A DNA stretch of 11,967 nucleotides. It comes from Alphaproteobacteria bacterium (GTDB lineage: Bacteria > Pseudomonadota > Alphaproteobacteria > GCA-2731375). Below the pieces are notes generated by a model. That model was not told the DNA's origin and did not search any database. It was given only the letters and a program-made list of their open reading frames with translations. The stretch's first letter is position 1. Every line of letters starts with the position of its first letter. The translations under genes were made by a program, and so were the position numbers. This document shows positions 1 to 5,772 of the stretch, piece after piece. The stretch covers positions 1 through 11,967 of the forward strand of contig JASLMY010000158.1 of NCBI GenBank assembly GCA_030746295.1, given 5' to 3'.

Positions 1-422
1 ATGGTCGGCTTGTAGCCCCGCTTGACCATGTCCGGCAGCAGAACGCTGCCGAGGATCGCGGTGTTGGCGATGGTCGAGCCGGAGAGCGAGGAGAAGATCG
101 TGCCGCCGACGATCGAGACCACCGAGAGCCGGCCGGGAATCCGCGCGATCAGCCGGTCGATGGCACCGATCGCCTTGAAGGCGACGCCGGTGTGCAACAG
201 GATCTCGCCCATCAGCAGAAACAGTGCGATCGGCGTCAGCACGAACTTGGCGACGGCGAGGTGGAACTCGCGCGGCATCGACTGGAGGCCTATGTCGCCG
301 CCCAGGAAGAGGAAGGTGCCGAGGATGTTGGCGGCGAAGAAGGCGAAGGCGACCGGCAGGCCCAAGAACATGCCGAGGCACACGGTGCCCAGCAGCAGGG
401 TCATGGCGTAGTACCACTCCAC
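1..422 (-). CDS. dctM: TRAP transporter large permease DctM, N-terminal part (runs off left edge)
   Basis: This is the large membrane subunit of a tripartite ATP-independent periplasmic (TRAP) transporter, which couples solute uptake to a sodium or proton gradient in the inner membrane. The reading frame gives 140 codons before the window edge; the family is usually about 425-440 residues, so roughly two thirds is missing. The N-terminus (start, then EWYYAM) and a hydrophobic stretch with GLPVAFAF match DctM proteins. Residues about 97-137 (GRLSVVSIVGG, SSLSGSTIAN, then LLPDMVKRGY) correspond to a conserved DctM segment. The start is a GTG at 420-422, chosen because the family begins M-E-W-Y and because it lies 4 bp after the dctQ stop; an in-frame ATG six codons later (402-404) is the alternative. 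The Shine-Dalgarno is weak, which suggests translational coupling to dctQ. Substrate is unknown. Confidence 0.93.
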   Translation of the reverse strand, partial: MEWYYAMTLLLGTVCLGMFLGLPVAFAFFAANILGTFLFLGGDIGLQSMPREFHLAVAKFVLTPIALFLLMGEILLHTGVAFKAIGAIDRLIARIPGRLSVVSIVGGTIFSSLSGSTIANTAILGSVLLPDMVKRGYKPT

Positions 423-426
423 GGCG

Positions 427-948
427 CTAGAACCTGGCTTCCGGCACCGACGGGCCGGCCGCGCCTGGCGTCCGGCGGGTGTTGCGCAGACGCAGCAGGA
501 ACTCGATCGCCAGCATCAGGCAGGCGATCGCGAAGACCAGCATCATCCACCAGTCGGCGATCACCAGCAGCTTGTCCGGTTTCGATTCCTCGACGAAATC
601 GGTGATCGTGGCCCGGACGCCGTAATAGCAGAGGCCGCCCGCGATGATCGCGCCGACGAGGTCCAGCGCCTGCTCCAGGCGTCGGGCCAGGCCCCGGGGA
701 AGGGTCGAGACGATCACGTCGACCCGGACATGGGCCCGCTGGTGCAAGACCCAGGGCGCGGCGAGGAAGACACCGACATAGAGCGCGTATTCAATGCCTT
801 CGTAGAGCCACGGCATATTGCCCCAGCCGAGCCGCCGGATCAGCAGGTCGAGCGGAATCAGGATCGCGATGAGGGCGATCGAGAGCGCGACCAGCGAGGC
901 CAGGAAGAGGGTCAGCCGGCCAAAGGCGGACTCGAGCCGATCGAGCAT
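427..948 (-). CDS. dctQ: TRAP transporter small permease DctQ
   Basis: This is the small membrane subunit of the TRAP transporter; in the family it pairs with DctM and helps dock the substrate-loaded binding protein. The 173-residue length is normal. Four hydrophobic segments are visible at about residues 14-34, 52-68, 93-110 and 132-152. The motif after helix 2, APWVLHQRAHVRVDVI (residues 64-79), is typical of DctQ, in which an HxRVD-like sequence follows a helix. A short charged and proline-rich tail (157-173) is cytoplasmic-looking. It lies 86 bp downstream of dctP, separated by a strong hairpin, and 4 bp upstream of dctM, so the three genes form one operon. The ATG at 946-948 has only a weak GAGAG ribosome binding site. 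Confidence 0.93.
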   Translation of the reverse strand: MLDRLESAFGRLTLFLASLVALSIALIAILIPLDLLIRRLGWGNMPWLYEGIEYALYVGVFLAAPWVLHQRAHVRVDVIVSTLPRGLARRLEQALDLVGAIIAGGLCYYGVRATITDFVEESKPDKLLVIADWWMMLVFAIACLMLAIEFLLRLRNTRRTPGAAGPSVPEARF

Positions 949-989
949 GGGGCGCTCTCAGCCGTTCTGCGTCGGAACCTTGCCGGCTT

Positions 990-1025
990 GGCCGAACCGA
1001 TCCGGCGGTCCGGATCGATCCGGCC
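990..1025 (-). repeat. Strong RNA hairpin between dctP and dctQ
   Basis: Read on the minus (transcribed) strand, a 16-base arm at 1025-1010 pairs with an arm at 1005-990 across a 4-base loop (ACCG, 1009-1006). Fourteen pairs are Watson-Crick and two are G-U. The hairpin begins 9 bases after the dctP stop codon. No run of U follows it, so it does not look like an intrinsic terminator. By analogy with operons that express a binding protein above its permease, it probably protects the dctP transcript 3' end or lowers read-through into dctQM. Confidence 0.75.
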
Positions 1026-1034
1026 TTGCTGCCG

Positions 1035-2003
1035 TCACTTGGTGAAGAGCTCGCGCAGCTTTTGGCCGTGCTCGGGGCTTTTCTCGATCACCGCGGACCA
1101 GCCCGCCTCCTTGGCGGTCTTCGACCACTTCGCGCGCTCGGCACCTGTGAGCTTGATCGCCTGCAAGCCCTGGCTCGCGGTCTTGGCGTTCTGCTTGGCC
1201 AGCCTGAGGGACCATTCCTCGGCGTTGGCCTCGTGGCTAAGCCCGACTTTGGTCAGCACGTCCTGTTGTGCCGGCGTCAGGGTCTTCCAGACGCCGAGGT
1301 TGACCAGGGTTTGGATATAGGCGCCATAGAAGCCCGGCTCGACGCGGTACTTGGTGACCTTGACCCAAGCCGGCACCCAGCCGAGCGCCGGCCAGCCATA
1401 GCCCTGAACCGTGCCGTTTTCCATGTAGGTGTAGACTTGCGCGATATTCGAGCGCTGCACGGTAGCACCCAGGGCCTTGAAGAAGGGCGTGTAGACGGGC
1501 GAGACGCGCAGATGCAGGCCGGACAGGTCGGCCTTGTCGATCTTCTTGTTGAGCCAGAGGAAGAACGGGCCGAAGTTGACGTGCCGGGCCACGAAGTGGA
1601 AGTTCTTGGCGGCGTAAAGCTTGCGCATGTAGTCGTAGCCGCCGTTTTGGCGCATCTCGGCGGCGGAATAGTCGGACAGCTTCAGGGCCGCGGCCTCGGG
1701 CACGACGTTGCCCCAATAGGCGTCCGGGCAGCCGACGATGTCGTAGACGCCTTTGGTCATCCGCTTGGTCATTTCGAAGGGACTGCCGATGGCGGGCGCG
1801 CCGCCGATCAGGTTGATCTGGACCACCCCCTTGCCCTTGGCGTTGACGTCGTTGACGTAGGCCTCGAAGGGCTTGGAGACCGGGCTGCCGATCGGGAAGC
1901 AGCTGGCCCCCTTCAGCGTCACCTCGGCCGCCGCTGCCGGTAGGGCCACCAGACCGATGACCGACGCTGCCGCCGCGACGAACGTCGCAAGTTTCATTGC
2001 CAT
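1035..2003 (-). CDS. dctP: TRAP transporter periplasmic substrate-binding protein DctP
   Basis: This is the periplasmic solute receptor that delivers substrate to DctQM. The chosen product is 322 residues, the usual size. A Sec signal peptide is visible at residues 1-26 (hydrophobic core FVAAAASVIGLVALP, cleavage after an alanine run before EVTLKG). The mature protein has family features: a segment rich in G and P near residues 66-76, and SGLHLRVSP at 161-169, where R166 fits the conserved arginine that binds the substrate carboxylate in most DctP proteins. An ATG at 2001-2003 is preferred: GGAGG lies 10 bases upstream. A second ATG two codons later (1995-1997) is possible. Upstream in-frame ATGs would add about 100 residues before the signal peptide and are not credible. 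The ligand cannot be told from sequence; an organic acid is likely given R166. Confidence 0.94.
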   Translation of the reverse strand: MAMKLATFVAAAASVIGLVALPAAAAEVTLKGASCFPIGSPVSKPFEAYVNDVNAKGKGVVQINLIGGAPAIGSPFEMTKRMTKGVYDIVGCPDAYWGNVVPEAAALKLSDYSAAEMRQNGGYDYMRKLYAAKNFHFVARHVNFGPFFLWLNKKIDKADLSGLHLRVSPVYTPFFKALGATVQRSNIAQVYTYMENGTVQGYGWPALGWVPAWVKVTKYRVEPGFYGAYIQTLVNLGVWKTLTPAQQDVLTKVGLSHEANAEEWSLRLAKQNAKTASQGLQAIKLTGAERAKWSKTAKEAGWSAVIEKSPEHGQKLRELFTK

Positions 2004-2239
2004 TTTCTCTTTCCCTCCCGTAGAGCTCCAACGCACGGATCGCCGGCAAGGCACCCCCGAAAACGGTCTGCCGTGGCGATCTTCGAGACACGATAGAGCA
2101 AAACCCGCAAAATCGCGACGACAATGACGGCCCCGAAGGCCCTGTCCTCGTCCTCGGACCGCACCAAATCGTGACCGGCCGTGAGTCGATCCCGTGATCC
2201 CCATCACTTTCCATTCCGGGTCCTTACACGACATGTTAA

Positions 2240-2263
2240 GCATGGCGACGCACCTCGCCATGC
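2240..2263 (+). repeat. Perfect 9-bp inverted repeat in the leader of the small secreted-protein gene
   Basis: GCATGGCGA (2240-2248) and TCGCCATGC (2255-2263) are perfect inverted copies separated by 6 bases. The element ends 7 bases before the AGGAGG ribosome binding site (2271-2276) of the gene at 2282. It could be a transcription-factor operator or, in RNA, a 9-bp leader hairpin. It also lies in the divergent region upstream of dctP, about 237 bp from that start. Confidence 0.55.
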
Positions 2264-2281
2264 ATAGCGCAGGAGGAAGCC

Positions 2282-2581
2282 ATGTTGCGTAAAGCGACCT
2301 TGACACTGGCGGCCTTCGCGACCTTGGTGCTCGCGACGCCGAGCCTGGCGCAGAGCATTTGTGGCGAGCGAAGCCGCTTTCTCGACCAACTAAGTGAGCG
2401 CTACGGCGAAAACCCGGCCGCCATCGGCCTGGTCTCGAACGGCAGCCTGCTGGAGGTGTTGACCTCGAAGCAGGGCAGCTGGACCATCATCGTCACCAAG
2501 CCGAGCGGCGTCAGCTGCGTGTTGGCCAGCGGCGAATCCTGGGAATCCGTGCCGACGCTCGCCATGGGCCCCTCGGCCTGA
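2282..2581 (+). CDS. Small conserved secreted protein of unknown function
   Basis: The product is 99 residues. It has a clear Sec signal peptide: a positively charged start (MLRK), a hydrophobic core at about 5-19 and a probable cleavage after SLA at residue 23. The mature part (about 76 residues) begins with QSICGERSRFLDQL and contains SNGSLLEVLTSKQGSWTIIV and a second cysteine at residue 79; C27 and C79 could form a disulfide in the periplasm. From memory, short exported proteins with the pattern ICG-xR-xxFLxQL, then SNG, LEVLTS and GSWTI, are common in alphaproteobacteria and have no assigned function. A strong AGGAGG five bases before the ATG fixes the start. It is divergent from dctP and converges on the AAA+ gene with an 18-bp gap. 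Confidence 0.85.
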   Translation: MLRKATLTLAAFATLVLATPSLAQSICGERSRFLDQLSERYGENPAAIGLVSNGSLLEVLTSKQGSWTIIVTKPSGVSCVLASGESWESVPTLAMGPSA

Positions 2582-2599
2582 GCGTCGATCCTCCGGCGT

Positions 2600-4156
2600 T
2601 CAGGTCAGCGGCGCCATGGCCGGCGCCGGGTCGGACGGTTCCGGCTCGCCGTCGGCCGCCTGGGCGGCAACGGGCGCGGGCCGGGTCTCGTGGAATTCCG
2701 CCTCTTCCGTCTCGATGTGGACATAGAGGTTCTTCAACGCGTCGGCGACGCGCTCGGCGGTGAAGCTCGGCGGCGTGCCCTCGTATTTGCAGGCGGCGAC
2801 CACTTGGTCGCAGATGAACTTGGGCTGATAGTAGGCCAGGTGGTAGTTGTTCTTCACCTGCAGCTGCGCAATGACGTATTCGTAGATCTCGTCCGTCAGC
2901 TCCAGGTTCTCGGTGGCCGCCACGGCCTTGAAGATCATGTGAAAGATCTCGCGGCTCGGCTCGAAGAGCTCGATCTTGTAGGGGATCCGCCGCAGGAAGG
3001 CCGGATCCATCAGGTCATCGGGCTCCAGGTTCGTCGAGAAGATCAGCAACTCGTCGAACGGTAGGTAGAAGCTCTTGCCGGTCTGTAGCTTGAAGAAATC
3101 GATGCGGCTCTCCATCGGCACGATCCAACGGTTCAAGAGCGCCTCCGGGCTGATCAGCTGACGCCCGAAGTCGTCGACGATGAAGGTGCCGCCGAGCGCC
3201 TTGATGTGCATGGGCGCCTCGTAGAAGCGCGAGGTGTCGGAGAAGCTCATATCCAACATCTCCAACGACAGCTCGCCGCCGACGACGACCGTCGGCCGGC
3301 GGATCGCGAGCCAACGCTGGTCGAACTCCTCGCGCCGGATGCCCGGCGTTTCCACCGCCAAGCTGGAGTCATGCTCTTCGACCGCGGACAGGTGCACGCT
3401 CTGGTCGTAGATTTGGATGATCTGACCTTCGACCTCCAGGCAATAGGGCATATAGATGACGTGCTTGAAGATATCGGCGACGCGGGTGGCGATGGCGGTC
3501 TTACCGTTGCCGGGCGGGCCGTAGAGCAGGATCGTCCGGCCGGCGTTGATCGCCGGACCGATCTTGCGCAAGAACTCGCCCGGTATGACCAGGCCCTGAA
3601 AGCAGCCCCGAATATCGGACTCGTCGAGCGATTCGTTGGTAATCCGCTGCTTGACGATCTGCTCCTGGAAGGCGGCGAGCGAGACCGGGGCCGGGCCGAC
3701 ATAGAGGTTGCGTTCCAGCGCTTCGGTCGCGGCGTCACGGCCGCGCTGGGTCAGCGAATAGCGGACCTCGCCGATGGCGACCGCGCCCGAACCGCCGGTC
3801 GCACCCAGAATTTGCACCAGCTCCCGCGCCGCCACGTCCTCGAAAAGCTGCTTAACGACGTTATAGGGCAGCTTCAGGGCCGGCATCAGCTCGGCAATGG
3901 TCTCGCGCTGCTCGATGTACATGAACTTCAGCAGCAGCGAGGACAGCAAAGCCTGTGAGACGCCGGTGTCCTCCAGGGACTTGGGCGCCTTCGGCGTCTC
4001 GTGCATGACCTCGTCGAGCTGCTCGCGCGTGACGACGCCGAGCCCGATGAGATTGTCGCCGAGGCGCCCGCCCTTCGTCTTCTGCCGTCTGGCCGCCTCT
4101 TCGATGTCGGCCGCCGAGACCAACCCCCGGGCCAATAGTATCTCGCCAAGCCGCAT
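2600..4156 (-). CDS. AAA+ ATPase with N-terminal MshEN-like (c-di-GMP binding type) domain
   Basis: The product is 518 residues. Residues 2-25 and 31-54 are two copies of the 24-residue MshEN motif (RLG, then a G at position 10, L or M near 17 and 21) joined by a 5-residue spacer, the arrangement known from the cyclic-di-GMP receptor domain of MshE and related ATPases. The first copy ends in the expected Q25; the second ends in T54. Residues about 66-155 look like a winged helix. The AAA+ core follows: Walker A GPPGNGKT (213-220), Walker B-like TFIVDD (324-329, with D where E is usual), sensor-1 N376 in FSTN, and a possible arginine finger at R389/R390. A helical lid precedes an acidic, Pro/Ala-rich tail (about 486-518). 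The ATG at 4154-4156 has AAGAGG five bases upstream. It is monocistronic. Function is unknown; a remodelling ATPase controlled by second messenger is an inference. It is not a secretion ATPase, because the core is AAA+ rather than GspE-like. Confidence 0.85.
   Translation of the reverse strand: MRLGEILLARGLVSAADIEEAARRQKTKGGRLGDNLIGLGVVTREQLDEVMHETPKAPKSLEDTGVSQALLSSLLLKFMYIEQRETIAELMPALKLPYNVVKQLFEDVAARELVQILGATGGSGAVAIGEVRYSLTQRGRDAATEALERNLYVGPAPVSLAAFQEQIVKQRITNESLDESDIRGCFQGLVIPGEFLRKIGPAINAGRTILLYGPPGNGKTAIATRVADIFKHVIYMPYCLEVEGQIIQIYDQSVHLSAVEEHDSSLAVETPGIRREEFDQRWLAIRRPTVVVGGELSLEMLDMSFSDTSRFYEAPMHIKALGGTFIVDDFGRQLISPEALLNRWIVPMESRIDFFKLQTGKSFYLPFDELLIFSTNLEPDDLMDPAFLRRIPYKIELFEPSREIFHMIFKAVAATENLELTDEIYEYVIAQLQVKNNYHLAYYQPKFICDQVVAACKYEGTPPSFTAERVADALKNLYVHIETEEAEFHETRPAPVAAQAADGEPEPSDPAPAMAPLT
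2609..2628. repeat. GC-only stem-loop at the convergent gene ends
   Basis: CGGCGCC (2609-2615) and GGCGCCG (2622-2628) form a perfect 7-bp all-G/C stem with a 6-base loop. It lies 27 bases past the stop of the small secreted-protein gene and inside the last codons of the AAA+ gene. It has no flanking T run. It could slow polymerase leaving either gene, but a chance structure in GC-rich DNA is equally possible. Confidence 0.3.
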
Positions 4157-4368
4157 GTCAGCCTCTTTCGCTCAAAGCCCTCGTCGCGCAATACTCACCG
4201 CCGCTGTCCAGTGTCGCCGGGCAGCGATGAGTCGCAACGCGTTTATACCTCAGATATGAGAGCCGTATCGAATTTTTCCGTTGATCCCGCGATCCAAACT
4301 ACCCGAGAGCCGCCGCCGTTTTCGGATCGCGTGTACATCAAACGCCCTCGTGCAAGGAGTATCGATCG

Positions 4369-5205
4369 ATGACCGAGACATTGGCCGACCTCATCGAGGC
4401 CCGCTTCGGACTGCCGAGCGAGGTCGGCCGCGACCGGGTGGCGGAGGGCGAGCTCGCCAGCCTTCTCACCCATCGCACCCATCGGCGCTTCACCGATGCA
4501 CCGGTGTCGGACGAGATGGTCGAGTTGATCCTGGCCTGCGCCTTCTCCGCACCCTCGAAATCGGACCTGCAACAGGCGGCCATGATCCGGATCGAGGACC
4601 CCGAAAAGCGCCGCGCCATCGCCGAGCTGATCCCCTCGATGCCCTGGATCGGCACGGTCCCGGTGTTCTGGATCGTCTGCGGCGACAACCGGCGGATCCG
4701 GCGGATTTGCGAGCTGCGGGGACCGGCCTTCGCCAACGATACCCTCGACAGCGTGCTGAATGCGGCCGTGGACGCGGCCCTGGTGCTGCAGAACGCGATC
4801 CGGGCGGCGACGGCACTGGGCCTCGGTTGTTGCCCGATCAGCGTCGTGCGCAACCATATCGAGGCAATTTCCGAGCTCTTGGCCTTGCCGGATTGCGTCT
4901 TTCCCGTCGCCGGGCTTTGTATCGGGCATCCTGCGCATTCGGGCTATGTCAGCATGCGCTTGCCGCTTTCGGTCAGCGTTCACACCGACTCTTACGACGA
5001 TTCCGATTTGGACGCCGAAATCAACGCCTACGACCGCCGCCGCGATGCCGTCTATTCCATACCGCCCGAAAAACAGCGCCATCTCGATAGTCACGGCAAA
5101 CCCGACTTCTATGGCTGGTCCGAGGACAAGGCACGCCAGGTCTCGCTGCCCGAACGCGAGCAATTGCGCGCCTTTTTGCAAGCACACGGCTTCTCCCTCG
5201 ACTGA
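4369..5205 (+). CDS. Nitroreductase-family FMN oxidoreductase
   Basis: This is a flavin-dependent NAD(P)H oxidoreductase of the nitroreductase fold, a cytoplasmic family that reduces nitroaromatics, quinones or other electrophiles. The 278-residue length is nearer to the longer NfsA/NfrA-like branch than to NfsB types (about 217). Residues 36-46 (RTHRRFTDAPV) match the FMN-phosphate binding start of the family (R-S-x-R-x-F). SAPSKSDLQ at 60-68 is the next conserved element, and GLGCCPISVVRNH (151-163) is the second FMN contact segment (GLG, then an R). The C-terminal part (about 206-278) is charged and helix-rich, ending near HGFSLD. AAGGAG nine bases before the ATG fixes the start. It is divergent from the AAA+ gene (212-bp gap) and 87 bp upstream of marR, so it may belong to the same stress response. 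The exact substrate is unknown. Confidence 0.88.
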   Translation: MTETLADLIEARFGLPSEVGRDRVAEGELASLLTHRTHRRFTDAPVSDEMVELILACAFSAPSKSDLQQAAMIRIEDPEKRRAIAELIPSMPWIGTVPVFWIVCGDNRRIRRICELRGPAFANDTLDSVLNAAVDAALVLQNAIRAATALGLGCCPISVVRNHIEAISELLALPDCVFPVAGLCIGHPAHSGYVSMRLPLSVSVHTDSYDDSDLDAEINAYDRRRDAVYSIPPEKQRHLDSHGKPDFYGWSEDKARQVSLPEREQLRAFLQAHGFSLD

Positions 5206-5230
5206 GTCCTTGGCCGACGACGAATTCGCT

Positions 5231-5260
5231 TTGCAATCGAAATATTTGTAACCATATAAT
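5231..5260 (+). promoter_or_regulatory. Sigma70-type promoter of the marR-emrAB operon
   Basis: TTGCAA (5231-5236) and a perfect TATAAT (5255-5260) are separated by 18 bases, within the only strongly AT-rich island of this region. The -10 box lies 32 bases before the marR ATG. No competing promoter is obvious in the 87-bp gap after the nitroreductase gene. Confidence 0.7.
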
Positions 5261-5271
5261 TCGTATACAAA
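5245..5271. promoter_or_regulatory. Dyad over the -10 region: candidate MarR operator
   Basis: TTTGTA (5245-5250) and TACAAA (5266-5271) are perfect inverted half-sites 15 bases apart. With a one-base gap the match extends to TTTGTA-AC against TTTGTATAC. The dyad brackets the TATAAT at 5255-5260. MarR-family regulators commonly bind such AT-rich palindromes in their own promoter and block polymerase, so this is the likely autorepression site; the assignment is inferred from position. Confidence 0.6.
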
Positions 5272-5292
5272 CTATTTGCTTCGGGACCGTTT

Positions 5293-5772
5293 ATGTCCGA
5301 TTCCCTCCACGACCGTTTCGGCGAGAGATTGGGAGAAGTGGCCCGGCTCTGGCGGGTGCAGATGAATCGGCGCCTGCAGAGCCACGGCCTGAGCGTCGCC
5401 CAGTGGCTGGTGCTCCGCGCTTTGGCGCGCAAGGGCGACGGCACGGTGCAGCGCGACTTGGCCGAGGCCATCGGCGTCGAGGGCTCGACCTTGGTGGGGC
5501 TGCTCGACCGCCTGGCCAAAGCCGGCCTGATCGAGCGCCGCGAGGCGGCGCACGATCGGCGCTACAAGTCGGTGCATCTGAGCGCCGCCGCCCAGGACTT
5601 GATCCCCGTGCTCGACGAGGTCCATCGTGGCCTCCGCCACGAGCTCTTTGGCGACATCCCGGAACGCGACCTGGCCACCGGCCTCGAGGTCCTGGAGCGT
5701 GTCCTGGCCCGCATCGAGGGGCTGGCCGGTAGGGCGGCCGAGGACCGCCCGGCGGCGATGGCCGAGCGATGA
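5293..5772 (+). CDS. MarR-family transcriptional regulator of the efflux operon
   Basis: This is a winged-helix repressor of the MarR family, 159 residues, normal size. The DNA-binding domain spans about 33-100: SVAQWLVLRALA (34-45), a helix-turn-helix in TVQRDLAEAIGVEGSTLVGLLDRLAKAGLI (written here as 51-80), and the wing RREAAHDRRYKSVHLS (82-97), with the conserved D88 and R90. The flanking helices 1-30 and 103-145 form the dimer interface in this family. It is the first gene of marR-emrA-emrB, and its stop overlaps the emrA start (ATGA). That order, with a dyad on its promoter, resembles EmrR (MprA) control of EmrAB in E. coli: a phenolic or lipophilic ligand would release the repressor. 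The ATG at 5293 has only a modest GGGA ribosome binding site six bases upstream. The inducer is unknown. Confidence 0.92.
   Translation: MSDSLHDRFGERLGEVARLWRVQMNRRLQSHGLSVAQWLVLRALARKGDGTVQRDLAEAIGVEGSTLVGLLDRLAKAGLIERREAAHDRRYKSVHLSAAAQDLIPVLDEVHRGLRHELFGDIPERDLATGLEVLERVLARIEGLAGRAAEDRPAAMAER

Noticed and set aside
1026..1943. A 305-codon plus-strand open frame antisense to dctP
   Set aside because: The dctP frame has a signal peptide and family motifs; this frame has neither and no ribosome binding site.
2004..2306. An N-terminal extension of dctP by about 100 codons
   Set aside because: It would place the Sec signal peptide in the middle of the protein and overlap the divergent small gene; a GGAGG site supports the start at 2003.
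4240..4275. An AT-rich patch with TATAAA on the minus strand and the near-palindrome CTCAGATATGAG in the gap between the AAA+ and nitroreductase genes
   Set aside because: No -35 box at 16-18 bases fits, and the dyad has only 4-bp arms around an asymmetric centre. A promoter in this 212-bp gap is expected but cannot be placed.
4243..5187. A 314-codon minus-strand frame antisense to the nitroreductase
   Set aside because: The plus-strand frame has the FMN-binding motifs and a good ribosome binding site; the antisense frame shows no family features.
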